DNA of 36,338 nt. Origin: Desulfosarcina cetonica JCM 12296. Its GTDB lineage: Bacteria; Desulfobacterota; Desulfobacteria; Desulfobacterales; Desulfosarcinaceae. Below, piece after piece: positions 8,099 through 17,677 of the stretch. The notes beneath the pieces are model-generated. The model saw nothing but the letters and a program-made list of their open reading frames with translations. It was not told where the DNA came from and did not search any database. The first letter of the stretch is position 1. Every line of letters begins with the position of its first letter. Where the stretch lies: positions 1-36,338 of the forward strand of contig NZ_BBCC01000045.1 in the NCBI RefSeq assembly GCF_001311845.1. The letters are read 5' to 3'. The position numbers and the translations under genes were made by a program.

Positions 8099-9160
8099 AT
8101 GTACGCCTTAAACGATTACGATTATCATCTGCCGGAAACCCTGATCGCCCAAACGCCGGCAGGCCAGCGGGACGCGTCGCGCCTTTTGCATCTGTCCCGG
8201 CACGGCGGGGCGATCGTCCACCGGCAGTTCCATGATTTGGCCCAATTGCTCATGCCTTCGGATCTTTTGGTGGTCAACGACACGCGCGTGGTACCGGGAC
8301 GCCTGCATGGACACAAGGAGACCGGCGGCAAGGCCGAACTCTTAATTCTCGATTACGGCACCTCCGGAGCGACCGAAACCGGCAACGGCCAGCGCGTTTA
8401 TCACTGCCTGATCAAAGCCTCCAAGCAGGCCGCCGCCGGCACCCGCATTCATTTTGCCGAAGGGTTGGTGGCTGAGGTTCGCGACTTTGTGGACGGTATT
8501 TACACCGTGGCCTTCTTTGCGCCCGGATCCTTTGACGCGCTGCTCGGCCGCATCGGTCGCATGCCCCTGCCGCCTTACATTAAACGCGATGCCGACCAGC
8601 CGGATGACACCGACCGCGCACGCTACCAAACCGTGTATGCCCGCCACCAGGGGGCCATTGCCGCGCCGACCGCCGGCCTGCATTTCACCGGGGAGATCCT
8701 TGATGCCCTGCGCCGGAAAGGGGTGACCACCGCGGCCGTAACCCTGCATGTGGGCTATGGCACCTTCGTGCCGGTACGCGTGGAGGATATCCGCCGGCAC
8801 CGCATGCATGATGAGTGGTATTCCATTTCCGCAGAGACAGCCGCTCAGGTCAACCAGGCCAAGACCGAGGGACGCCGGGTGGTGGCCGTGGGGACCACCA
8901 GCGTGCGTACCCTGGAGTATGCCGCGCGGAAAGACGGCCGGGTTCCGTCGGGAAGCGGTCGTTGCGACTTGTTTATTTATCCGGGCTATCGCTTTCGGAT
9001 CGTCGACGCCATGATCACCAATTTCCATCTTCCCAAATCGACCCTGCTGATGCTGGTCTCGGCCTTTGCCGGCCGGGAAACCATGTTACACGCCTATCAC
9101 GAAGCCGTGCGCGAGCGGTATCGCTTCTTCAGTTATGGGGATGCGATGTTGATAGAATAA
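8099..9160 (+). CDS. queA: S-adenosylmethionine:tRNA ribosyltransferase-isomerase
   Basis: A 353-residue protein that matches QueA across its length: N-terminal DYDYHLPETLIAQTPAGQRD, VNDTRVVPGRL, AAPTAGLHFT, HVGYGTFVPVRVEDI with HRMHDEW, and C-terminal TNFHLPKSTLLMLVSAFAG. It transfers the ribosyl moiety of SAM to 7-aminomethyl-7-deazaguanine in tRNA, giving epoxyqueuosine. Its usual partner tgt is next on the same strand, but a 461-bp repeat-flanked element separates them. ATG 8099 follows GATAAGGTC; the ribosome site is modest. Confidence 0.97.
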   Translation: MYALNDYDYHLPETLIAQTPAGQRDASRLLHLSRHGGAIVHRQFHDLAQLLMPSDLLVVNDTRVVPGRLHGHKETGGKAELLILDYGTSGATETGNGQRVYHCLIKASKQAAAGTRIHFAEGLVAEVRDFVDGIYTVAFFAPGSFDALLGRIGRMPLPPYIKRDADQPDDTDRARYQTVYARHQGAIAAPTAGLHFTGEILDALRRKGVTTAAVTLHVGYGTFVPVRVEDIRRHRMHDEWYSISAETAAQVNQAKTEGRRVVAVGTTSVRTLEYAARKDGRVPSGSGRCDLFIYPGYRFRIVDAMITNFHLPKSTLLMLVSAFAGRETMLHAYHEAVRERYRFFSYGDAMLIE

Positions 9161-9164
9161 AGAA

Positions 9165-9193
9165 GTGTTAAGTTTTCAGTGTTAAGTGATTAA
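9165..9193 (+). repeat. Left terminal inverted repeat of the element
   Basis: Begins GTGTTAAGTTTT and contains the 9-mer GTGTTAAGT twice (9165-9173 and 9179-9187). It pairs with 9598-9625 with two mismatches and one bulge, so the transcript could fold into a long hairpin enclosing the gene. Confidence 0.8.
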
Positions 9194-9226
9194 GCTGGCG
9201 GATGATATCGATTATAGAGGCTTGAA

Positions 9227-10750
<1,524 letters not shown>

Positions 10751-10858
10751 CCGTCGTGCAGGACAAAATGGGCATCCGTTCCATCACGTTGCGTGAACGG
10801 CTTCACGGTGTGGAAAAAAATTCGATGCCGGATCGTAACCTTGGAGAATGCGGTTAAC

Positions 10859-11838
10859 ATGCCCCCAAAAAGCAACGCGATCAGAGAACGGATCAAAGAA
10901 TTTCATTCAGACTGTGCCAACGCCGATCCTGTGAAGATCCAAGCGACGGTTAAAAAAGCACTTAACGACCGTAACTGCTTGATGGTCAAACACGCTGCGG
11001 AGCGCTGTGAAGAACGCCTGATCTATGATTTAGAAGCAGACCTACTCAAGGCCTATCAACGGTTTCTCAAAAATCCTGTCAAGAATGACCCTAACTGTAC
11101 TGCCAAGGGCGCTATTGTACGTGCCTGGTTGCATTGGACAGTCAGGCGGTCGATTTTTTCATTGCCGGATTACATTACCATCAGTGTGAACCGGTATGGG
11201 GGGGATCCGAGGACACCGCCGTCGATCTGCGGGCTAACTGTGCCATGGGTCTGGTGAATACATCGTACCACAGGGCGTTGATTGAAATCGTGGCGCTGCT
11301 TCACGATCATAATCCACATGTTCGCAAAGGGGCGGTGCGTGCAATCGCCCTGACGCAACCATTGGCGGCAGAGGCGGTTTTACGTTCCAAGGCCATCGCA
11401 GGAGATTCCGAGCCTGACGTTACCGGTGAGGTTCTGAGTGCTTTATTAAAGATTTCTCCACAGGCGTCTCAGGCGTTCGTATCACGTTTTCTTGACTGCC
11501 CAGGTGATCCAAACCTGCGCCAAGCGGTTGCTGTTGCCATTGGTGCGTCAAGGCTCGATGAGGCGTTGGAAATACTGCGTTCATGCTGGAATAATGAGCC
11601 CTTTAAGCGAACGCAGGACAATGCGCTATTGCTTGGGGCCATACTGCATCGCAGTGAAAATGCCTTTGCCTGGTTGCTTGAGGTGATCGCCGAGGAGGAT
11701 CGGGCAAGCGCCCGGTTTGTCGTCGAAGAACTCGCCATCTATCGCGCTGACAAAAAACTGAGTGAACGGGTAAAAGCAGCGCTTGCCGAACGCAATGATG
11801 CTGCTTTGACAGATCTATATAACGAGATCTGGCGCTAA
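10859..11838 (+). CDS. HEAT-repeat-like protein of unknown function (one frameshift)
   Basis: About 326 residues after correction. The second half shows alpha-helical repeats typical of HEAT/PBS-lyase-like folds, for example HDHNPHVRKGAVRAIA and DSEPDVTGEVLSALLKISP, ending in a helical C-terminus. No catalytic motif, signal peptide or membrane segment is seen. The frame breaks near 11126, where GCCTGG should be GCCTTGG; this restores KGAIVRALVALDSQAVDFF. I chose ATG 10859 because GGAG lies about 12 nt upstream and the preceding in-frame residues look non-conserved; an ATG at 10793 is possible. It stands alone between tgt and the nifU-like gene, with slightly lower GC than its neighbours. Such proteins usually act as protein-binding scaffolds, but the partner is unknown. 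Confidence 0.72.
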
Positions 11839-11859
11839 CCAATTTATTGGCGGAGGCGT

Positions 11860-11888
11860 TTGACCGCTTGTCAGAAGCGTTCTATAGT
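11860..11888 (+). promoter_or_regulatory. Sigma-70-type promoter for nifU-like gene
   Basis: TTGACC (11860-11865), an exact 17-bp spacer and TATAGT (11883-11888) lie 50 bp upstream of the nifU-like ATG. Five of six bases match consensus in each hexamer, the best housekeeping promoter I see in the window. Confidence 0.7.
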
Positions 11889-11937
11889 ACGAGGTACATA
11901 TTTTTGTAATGCCAACCTAAAAAAGGGGAAGCCATCC

Positions 11938-12156
11938 ATGAAAGAAAAAGTTGAAGCGGCAATCGATAAAATCAGGCCCATGCTGCAGGCCGACGGCGGT
12001 GATGTGGAACTGATCAGTGTGGAGAACGGTATCGTCAAGGTTCGCCTTCAAGGTGCCTGCGCGGGGTGCCCCATGTCCCAGATGACCCTCAAAAACGGCA
12101 TCGAGCGGGTGCTCAAGCAGCAGATTCCCGAAATCAAGGCCGTCGAATCGGTCTGA
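11938..12156 (+). CDS. NifU-like C-terminal-domain Fe-S cluster scaffold/carrier
   Basis: A 72-residue protein consisting only of the NifU C-terminal (Nfu) domain: MLQADGGDVELISVENG followed by the cluster-binding CAGCPMSQMT (CxxC) and the typical end. Nfu proteins carry [4Fe-4S] or [2Fe-2S] clusters and hand them to apo-enzymes. I place the start at ATG 11938, preceded by AGGGGAAG; an upstream in-frame ATG would add 26 unrelated residues overlapping the -35 element. It has its own promoter and is followed by a terminator-like hairpin, so it is probably monocistronic. Confidence 0.93.
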   Translation: MKEKVEAAIDKIRPMLQADGGDVELISVENGIVKVRLQGACAGCPMSQMTLKNGIERVLKQQIPEIKAVESV

Positions 12157-12167
12157 TTTCTTCTCCG

Positions 12168-12183
12168 ACCCGCCATCGGGTTT
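12168..12183 (+). terminator. Small hairpin with T-run after nifU-like gene
   Basis: ACCCG-CCAT-CGGGT followed by TT, starting 12 nt after the nifU-like stop. The short stem alone is weak, but the following palindromic repeat (12185-12240) could add to termination. Confidence 0.45.
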
Positions 12184-12184
12184 C

Positions 12185-12240
12185 GAAAAGCCCGTATGGC
12201 TGCAACCCCGCCGATATCGGGCTTTTCACAATTCCGTCAC
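12185..12240. repeat. Intergenic palindromic repeat, copy 1
   Basis: GAAAAGCCCG (12185-12194) pairs with CGGGCTTTTC (12218-12227), and the segment GCCGATATCGGGCTT followed by AATTCCGTCA matches copies at 22600-22662 and 33910-33954. Located between the nifU-like gene and the histidine kinase. Probably a REP-like element that may also act as a terminator. Confidence 0.6.
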
Positions 12241-12327
12241 GGTTGATGGCCCAATCCCGTTTTTTGGGGTCGCCCGCCATTCGTATCGCCGTCGGCCGTC
12301 GTCCGCGCCGACCCACAGGAGCGCTGG

Positions 12328-14754
12328 ATGTTGAACCTGTCCCGTCGATTCGCAGATTTGCGCATCCGCGACAAACTGCTGATCAGCTACTCAGCCTTAT
12401 TTCTCCTATGGCTCAGCATCTGCAGCGCCATCATGTTCTTTTTCCTCAAGGAATCCATCCAGGCCAACATCGAAAGCGAACTGAAAAACACCACGCAGAC
12501 CATCCTGAACATGGTGCGCACCTCGGCGAGCGTTTCCATCAAGAATCACCTTCGTGCCGTCGCCGAAAAAAACCGCGAGATTGCCCAGCATTTTTATGAT
12601 CAGGCACTGGCCGGAAAGATCAGCATGGAAGCGGCCAAGCGCCAGACCCGCGAGGTCATGCTCAGTCAAACGATTGGCAAGACGGGCTACATCTATTGTA
12701 TCGACAGTCAGGGAATCATCCGCATCCATCCGGAAAACGCGCTGATCGATGTGGATTTGTCCAACTATGCGTTCATCACCGAACAGATGGCCCGCAAGGA
12801 AGGTTATCTGGAATACAACTGGAAGAACCCGGGAGAGACCCACCCCCGACCCAAAGCGCTTTACATGACCTATTTCAAGCCGTGGGACTGGATCATTTCC
12901 GTGACCTCCTACCGCAATGAATTTCGCGAGTTGGTCAATGTGGACGATTTTCGCGACAGCATCCTCTCCATTGTTTTTGGCCAAACCGGGTATTCCTATG
13001 TATTGGACCTGGAGGGGAATTTGATTATCCATCCCTCCCTGGAGGGCAACTACCTCGATGCCACGGACGTCAACGGGCGCCATTTCATTCAGGAGATTTG
13101 CAAACGCAAGAGCGGGAAGATCATCTATTCCTGGGCGATGCCCGGTGAAGGCGAGGCACGCGAAAAGCTGGTGATCTTCAACTATATTCCCGAATACCAA
13201 TGGATTGTCGCCTCTTCCAGCTTCCTGGAGGAGTTCTACGCGCCGCTGAGAACCATTGGCCACTTGATTCTGGCCATGGTGATAACGTCCTTTGTCATGG
13301 TGCTGCCGATCACCTCGCGGATCAGCTCTTCCATCACGAATCCCCTCCTGGAGCTGATGGATCGTTTCGCCTCCGGGGCCAAAGGCGACATCTCGGTGCG
13401 CCTGAAGCCGCGCAGCCGCGACGAGGTGGGGACGCTGGCCACCTACTTCAATACCTTCATGGAACAATTGGAAGCCTCCAGCCAGAGCCTGAAAACCACG
13501 ATTGCCGAATCGCGGAAAGCCGAGCAGGAGATGGCCCGCATGCGCCACTACCTGAAGCATTTCGTGGATGCGTTGCCATCGGTGCTGGTGGGCGTCGACC
13601 GTGACGGACGGGTGACCCAATGGAATCGTGGCGCCGAGCGCATGACCGGCGTCGACGACCGCCAGGCGCTTGGCCGTGAAGTCACCGACCTGCTTCCGTT
13701 GTTACTCCCCTATGGGGAGATGATCGATGCGGCGATCCAGGAAGGACGCGCCCGCCATGTGGAAAAAGCCTTGTGCGCCGATGGGCAGCGGTCTTTTTTT
13801 GCCGATATCATGGTCTACCCCATCGAGGCCGGCTCAATGCGGGGCGCGGTGATCCGGGTTGACGATGTGACCCAGCGCGTGCACATGGAGAACGTGATGG
13901 TGCAGACCGAAAAGATGATGAGCGTCGGCGGTCTGGCCGCCGGCATGGCCCATGAGATCAACAATCCGCTTGGCGGCATGCTGCAGAGTTTGCAAAACGT
14001 GATCCGGCGCCTGTCACCGGGTCTGGCCGCCAACGAGGCCGATGCCGTGGCCTGCGGCACCCAGCTGGAAACCATCCGTTGCTACCTGGAGCGGCGCGAT
14101 ATTTTCCGTTTCCTGGAGAATATTCGCATTTCAGGGGAGCGGGCCTCGCGGATCGTCGAGAACATGCTGAGCTTCAGCCGGCGCAGCGAGTCCCACAAAA
14201 CCTCGGTCGAGCTGGCCGTCTTGCTGGATAAGGCGGTTGAACTGGCCGCCCATGATTATGACCTGAAAAAGAAATTCGATTTTCGGCATATTCGCATCGA
14301 GCGACGCTACGAGGCGGACCTGCCGCCGGTGCCTTGTGTGGCCACCGAGATCGAGCAGGTGATTTTCAATCTGCTGCGCAACGCGGCCCAGGCCATGGGC
14401 GAGGCGGGGGAACATCGCCAGGCGCCGTGTATCACCTTGGATCTTCACCGGGAAAAGGAGTTCGCGGTCATTGAGATCGCCGATAACGGACCGGGCATGG
14501 ACGAAGCCCGACGCAACCGTATTTTCGAACCTTTTTTCACCACCAAGGAGGTGGGCGTGGGGACCGGCTTGGGGCTATCGGTCGCCTATTTTATTGTCAC
14601 CAACAACCATAATGGATTCATGACGGCGGAGTCGTCTCCGGGAAAAGGCGCCAATTTTATCATTCGCCTGCCGCTGATGCACCCATTGAATAAGACCCCG
14701 GAGCCCAAAAACATGCCGGTTCCTTCGGCTGAGGAGCGGGGCCGTGCCCATTGA
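12328..14754 (+). CDS. Membrane histidine kinase with double Cache sensor, HAMP, PAS, HisKA and HATPase domains
   Basis: An 808-residue sensor kinase. A membrane helix at about 18-38 is followed by a periplasmic region of about 270 residues with two similar modules (GKTGYIYCIDSQGIIRIHP and FGQTGYSYVLDLEGNLIIHP), typical of small-molecule-binding Cache domains. A second helix lies near 308-330, then HAMP, PAS (FVDALPSVLVGVDRDGRVTQ), HisKA with phospho-acceptor H542 in MAHEINNPLGG, and an ATPase domain with NLLRNAAQAM, DNGPGMDE and GTGLGLSVA. AGGAG lies 6 nt before ATG 12328. It overlaps the downstream sigma-54 response regulator by 11 nt, so the two are a pair. Cache kinases often sense carboxylates; the neighbouring transporter and acyl-CoA synthetase suggest propionate or acetate, but the ligand is inferred. 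Confidence 0.94.
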   Translation: MLNLSRRFADLRIRDKLLISYSALFLLWLSICSAIMFFFLKESIQANIESELKNTTQTILNMVRTSASVSIKNHLRAVAEKNREIAQHFYDQALAGKISMEAAKRQTREVMLSQTIGKTGYIYCIDSQGIIRIHPENALIDVDLSNYAFITEQMARKEGYLEYNWKNPGETHPRPKALYMTYFKPWDWIISVTSYRNEFRELVNVDDFRDSILSIVFGQTGYSYVLDLEGNLIIHPSLEGNYLDATDVNGRHFIQEICKRKSGKIIYSWAMPGEGEAREKLVIFNYIPEYQWIVASSSFLEEFYAPLRTIGHLILAMVITSFVMVLPITSRISSSITNPLLELMDRFASGAKGDISVRLKPRSRDEVGTLATYFNTFMEQLEASSQSLKTTIAESRKAEQEMARMRHYLKHFVDALPSVLVGVDRDGRVTQWNRGAERMTGVDDRQALGREVTDLLPLLLPYGEMIDAAIQEGRARHVEKALCADGQRSFFADIMVYPIEAGSMRGAVIRVDDVTQRVHMENVMVQTEKMMSVGGLAAGMAHEINNPLGGMLQSLQNVIRRLSPGLAANEADAVACGTQLETIRCYLERRDIFRFLENIRISGERASRIVENMLSFSRRSESHKTSVELAVLLDKAVELAAHDYDLKKKFDFRHIRIERRYEADLPPVPCVATEIEQVIFNLLRNAAQAMGEAGEHRQAPCITLDLHREKEFAVIEIADNGPGMDEARRNRIFEPFFTTKEVGVGTGLGLSVAYFIVTNNHNGFMTAESSPGKGANFIIRLPLMHPLNKTPEPKNMPVPSAEERGRAH

Positions 14755-16645
14755 ACTGACTGAACAGCGCCGCGTTCTGATCATCGACGATGAGGAAATC
14801 ATCCGCGACAGTGTATCGACCTACCTGGCCGACAGCGGCTTTACCGTGTTCCAGGCCAGGGACGGGCGAGAGGGGTTGGATCGCTTCACCGAACTGGCAC
14901 CCGACGTAGTGCTGCTCGACCTGCGCATGCCGCGCATGGATGGTCTGGAGGTGTTGGAAGCCATCGCCGGCCAGTTGGACCGGGTTCCCGTGATCGTCGT
15001 CACCGGGGCCGGCGTTCTTCAGGACGCCGTGGCGGCGTTGCGGCTTGGTGCTTTTGATTATGTGACCAAGCCGATTGTCGACATGGCAGTCTTGGAGCAT
15101 GCGATCCATCGGGCCCTCGAACGGACCCGGTTGCTGGAGGAGAACCGGCGCTATCAGGTCCATCTGGAAGAGGAAATCCGATCCCGGACCCAGGATCTGC
15201 AGTGGCGTACCGAAGAACTGATGGCGGCCAACAACGAGCTGAAGAAGGAGATGGCCATCCGCGAGAAGACCGCGTCGGCCCTTAAACTGAGCGAGGCGCG
15301 GTTGACCGAGGTGGTCTCGATTTTCGAAGGCTTCATCTACACCTGTGATGCCACGTTTTGCCTGGACTTCGTCAATCGCCGGCTGGCCGACCACGTGGGG
15401 GCGGACGTGGCCGGTCAACTCTGCCACCAGGTCTTGTACGGCCTAGCGGAGCCGTGCCCATGGTGCCGCCATGGTGATGTGTTCACCGGCCAGACCGCGC
15501 ATACCGAATTTTACAATGAAAAGGACGGCCGTTGGTACGATGCCGTGCAGGCACCGGTATTCGACAGCGAGGGACAGGTTCGTATGCTGCAGGCCGTGGT
15601 CCTGGATATCACCGAGCGCAAGGCCACCGAAGACTGGCTGCGTCAGCGGGAAGCCCAGTTGGCCGAGAAGGCCAGGCGGCTGAAATCCAACCTGCGCACG
15701 GCCAGCCGCTTTGGCAACATTATCGGCAAGAGCCGCCCCATGCAGACGGTCTATGAGAATATTCTCAAGGCGGCGGAATCCAATGCCCATGTCATCATCT
15801 ACGGCGATTCCGGTACCGGCAAGGAAATGGTGGCGCAAACGATTCACAACCTGAGCGACCGGGGAAACCGCAATTTCGTTACCGTGCATTGCGGTGCCAT
15901 TCCTGATAATTTGATCGAAAGCGAGTTTTTCGGTTATCGCAAAGGGGCGTTTACCGGTGCGGATCAGGACAAACCCGGATATCTGGATGCGGCCGATGGC
16001 GGTACCCTGTTCATGGATGAGGTGGGCGAGCTGAACATGACCATGCAGGTCAAGTTGCTGCGCGCCATCGAGGGCGGCGGTTATACGCCCATCGGCAGCA
16101 GCACCGCCAAACAGGCCGACATCCGCATCGTCGCGGCCACGAACCGCAACCTGCGCAGCCGTGTGGAGAGCGGCCGTTTCCGTCGGGACTTCTACTATCG
16201 AATTCATATCCTGCCCATCTATTTGCCGCCCTTGAAATCAAGGAAGGAAGACATCCCGCTCTTGGTCAATCACTTCGTCAGTGATTTTCCCCACGGGGAG
16301 CGGTTGCCGGTGATCCCCCAGCGGATCATCGCGGCCATGCAACGGTATGACTGGCCGGGGAATGTGCGTGAGCTGCAAAATACCGTACACCGCTATATTA
16401 CCCTGGGAGAGATCGACTTTCTGGATCTTCCCCAAACGATCGAGGACGAAAATGCCGACGCTGTGGCCCCACCCCTTCCCGCCGCTTCCGAACCGCACTC
16501 CTTGAGCGATGCCATCAACGCCTTTGAAAAAGCGTACATCGAACGCCTGCTCAAGGAGAACCAGTGGCACCGTTCGCGGGTCGCTGAATTGTTGGGCATC
16601 GATCGGCGCACCCTGTTCCGCAAAATGAAACTGTATGGGTTGTGA
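14744..16645 (+). CDS. Sigma-54-dependent response regulator (REC-PAS-AAA+-Fis)
   Basis: A 633-residue NtrC-type activator. REC domain 1-120 has phospho-acceptor D59 in VVLLDLRMPRMDG. A coiled region (about 125-185) leads to a PAS-like domain (about 190-300) that contains a Cys cluster CHQVLYGLAEPCPWC. The AAA+ domain has Walker A GDSGTGKE (354-361), the sigma-54-contacting GAFTGA loop (401-406), Walker B GGTLFMDEVGE and NWPGNVREL-type sequence (DWPGNVREL). The C-terminus is a Fis helix-turn-helix (SRVAELLGIDRRTLFRKM). The start is GTG 14744 with GAGGAG upstream; it overlaps the kinase stop, indicating translational coupling. The consensus sigma-54 promoter and twin palindromes just downstream make the transporter/synthetase operon its likely target. 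Confidence 0.95.
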   Translation: MPIELTEQRRVLIIDDEEIIRDSVSTYLADSGFTVFQARDGREGLDRFTELAPDVVLLDLRMPRMDGLEVLEAIAGQLDRVPVIVVTGAGVLQDAVAALRLGAFDYVTKPIVDMAVLEHAIHRALERTRLLEENRRYQVHLEEEIRSRTQDLQWRTEELMAANNELKKEMAIREKTASALKLSEARLTEVVSIFEGFIYTCDATFCLDFVNRRLADHVGADVAGQLCHQVLYGLAEPCPWCRHGDVFTGQTAHTEFYNEKDGRWYDAVQAPVFDSEGQVRMLQAVVLDITERKATEDWLRQREAQLAEKARRLKSNLRTASRFGNIIGKSRPMQTVYENILKAAESNAHVIIYGDSGTGKEMVAQTIHNLSDRGNRNFVTVHCGAIPDNLIESEFFGYRKGAFTGADQDKPGYLDAADGGTLFMDEVGELNMTMQVKLLRAIEGGGYTPIGSSTAKQADIRIVAATNRNLRSRVESGRFRRDFYYRIHILPIYLPPLKSRKEDIPLLVNHFVSDFPHGERLPVIPQRIIAAMQRYDWPGNVRELQNTVHRYITLGEIDFLDLPQTIEDENADAVAPPLPAASEPHSLSDAINAFEKAYIERLLKENQWHRSRVAELLGIDRRTLFRKMKLYGL

Positions 16646-16656
16646 TTGTCTCCATC

Positions 16657-16674
16657 TGGGACAATATTGTCCCA
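16657..16674. promoter_or_regulatory. Candidate activator-binding site 1 (18-bp perfect palindrome)
   Basis: TGGGACAATATTGTCCCA is a perfect palindrome 12 bp after the response-regulator stop. A near copy lies at 16726-16743. Its centre is about 190 bp upstream of the -12 element of the sigma-54 promoter, a usual distance for an enhancer site. It could also form a hairpin terminating the regulator transcript. Confidence 0.65.
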
Positions 16675-16725
16675 ATCCACAAATTTGTCGTTAATCCCGC
16701 TGATTATCCTCCGTACAGTAAACGT

Positions 16726-16743
16726 TGGGACAAAAAAGTCTCA
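16726..16743. promoter_or_regulatory. Candidate activator-binding site 2 (imperfect palindrome)
   Basis: TGGGACAAAAAAGTCTCA matches site 1 at 14 of 18 positions and keeps both outer half-sites (TGGGACA / GTCTCA). It is centred 69 bp from site 1 and about 122 bp upstream of the -12 element. Paired sites of this kind are typical of NtrC-family enhancers. Confidence 0.6.
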
Positions 16744-16843
16744 TTTATTATTCAAATCGCATTCATTAAAAAATTTATCCGCTAATCAATATAATTATCC
16801 GTTTTATATTAATATATTATTTATTTGGTTTGTTTTTAATGAA

Positions 16844-16859
16844 TGGCACCTGCATTGCA
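16844..16859 (+). promoter_or_regulatory. Sigma-54 (-24/-12) promoter for satP-prpE-thioesterase operon
   Basis: TGGCACCTGCATTGCA matches the TGGCAC-N5-TTGCA consensus exactly, with GG and GC separated by 10 bp. It lies in an AT-rich intergenic region downstream of a sigma-54 activator gene and 130 bp upstream of the transporter start. Transcription should begin near 16870, giving a leader of about 120 nt. Confidence 0.85.
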
Positions 16860-16989
16860 AAAACACCTCTTTGCCTATCGGCTGTGCCGGTCCCCGTGGC
16901 CCTTCCCCCCCATGGCATCCGGATGACCGCTGGGATTTATCAGAATGACGTGTCGTTACCCATTTCCACACATTTAGAAGGAGGTCTCA

Positions 16990-17595
16990 ATGTCAGCACA
17001 AGGTCAAGGAAATCCAGCAGTTGTCGGTCTTGCCGGTTTCGGATTAACCACACTGATTCTCCAGTTCCATAACCTTGGGTGGTGTGGGATCGGACCGGTT
17101 TTGGCCCTTGCGGTTGCCTTTGGCGGGATCGCCCAGTTGATCGCGGGCTTTCAGGAGTTCAAATGCGGCAATAATTTCGGTTACAGTGCCTTTGTTTCCT
17201 ATGGCTCGTTCTGGATCGCGCTGGGGATCATCTGGATGTTGAATTATTACAAGATCTACACCCTCAGCCACACCGATGTGGGATTTTTCCTGATCGCCTG
17301 GACGCTCTACACCCTCATCATGTGGGTCGGCGCCATGCGCATTCATGGGGCCATGGCATCGACGTTTACCCTGCTCATCATCGGGTTTATCGGTCTCGAT
17401 TTGGCCCATTTCGGTTTCCCGGGATTGACCAAACCCACCGCCGTGATCCTGATTCTGTGCGCCTTGAATGCCTGGTATATGATGGCCGCCGCCATTTATG
17501 CCCAGGTCTTCGGCAAGCAGGTCTTGCCCCTGGGAAAACCCTGGATCGATTCCGCACCGGAACCGGTGGGCACTCTGGCCAAGGAATCGGCTTGA
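16990..17595 (+). CDS. satP: SatP/YaaH-type acetate (short-chain monocarboxylate) transporter
   Basis: A 201-residue membrane protein of the AceTr (GPR1/FUN34/YaaH) family. The N-terminal family motif NPAVVGLAGFGLTT is present, as is the second signature FGGIAQLIAGFQEFKCGNNFGYSAFVSYGSFW. Hydrophobic segments fit six transmembrane helices. Relatives move acetate, and some propionate or succinate, as anions with protons or down their gradient. The gene has an excellent ribosome site 5 nt before ATG 16990 and is first in the operon driven by the sigma-54 promoter, with prpE 82 bp downstream. That pairing suggests uptake of propionate and/or acetate followed by immediate activation. Confidence 0.93.
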   Translation: MSAQGQGNPAVVGLAGFGLTTLILQFHNLGWCGIGPVLALAVAFGGIAQLIAGFQEFKCGNNFGYSAFVSYGSFWIALGIIWMLNYYKIYTLSHTDVGFFLIAWTLYTLIMWVGAMRIHGAMASTFTLLIIGFIGLDLAHFGFPGLTKPTAVILILCALNAWYMMAAAIYAQVFGKQVLPLGKPWIDSAPEPVGTLAKESA

Positions 17596-17677
17596 CGACG
17601 ATCCCTTTCCGAGGGTTTAATTATGACAGCGACGCTTTCACCGATCTTTTACCGCCAATCCATGAAAGGACCCATTG

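Larger units (their letters stand above)
16646..16989 (+). other. Regulatory intergenic region before satP
   Basis: This 344-bp gap contains no gene. Its order is: palindrome 1, palindrome 2, an AT-rich stretch (16740-16840) suited to DNA bending, the -24/-12 promoter, and a GC-richer leader ending in a strong AGAAGGAGG ribosome site (16976-16984). Confidence 0.75.

Noticed and set aside
7837..8100. Minus-strand short open frames before queA
   Set aside because: No ribosome site, no family resemblance, and they span the promoter region of queA.
16646..16948. Plus-strand open frame in the regulator-satP gap
   Set aside because: It covers the palindromes and the sigma-54 promoter, has AT-rich non-protein-like composition and no ribosome site.
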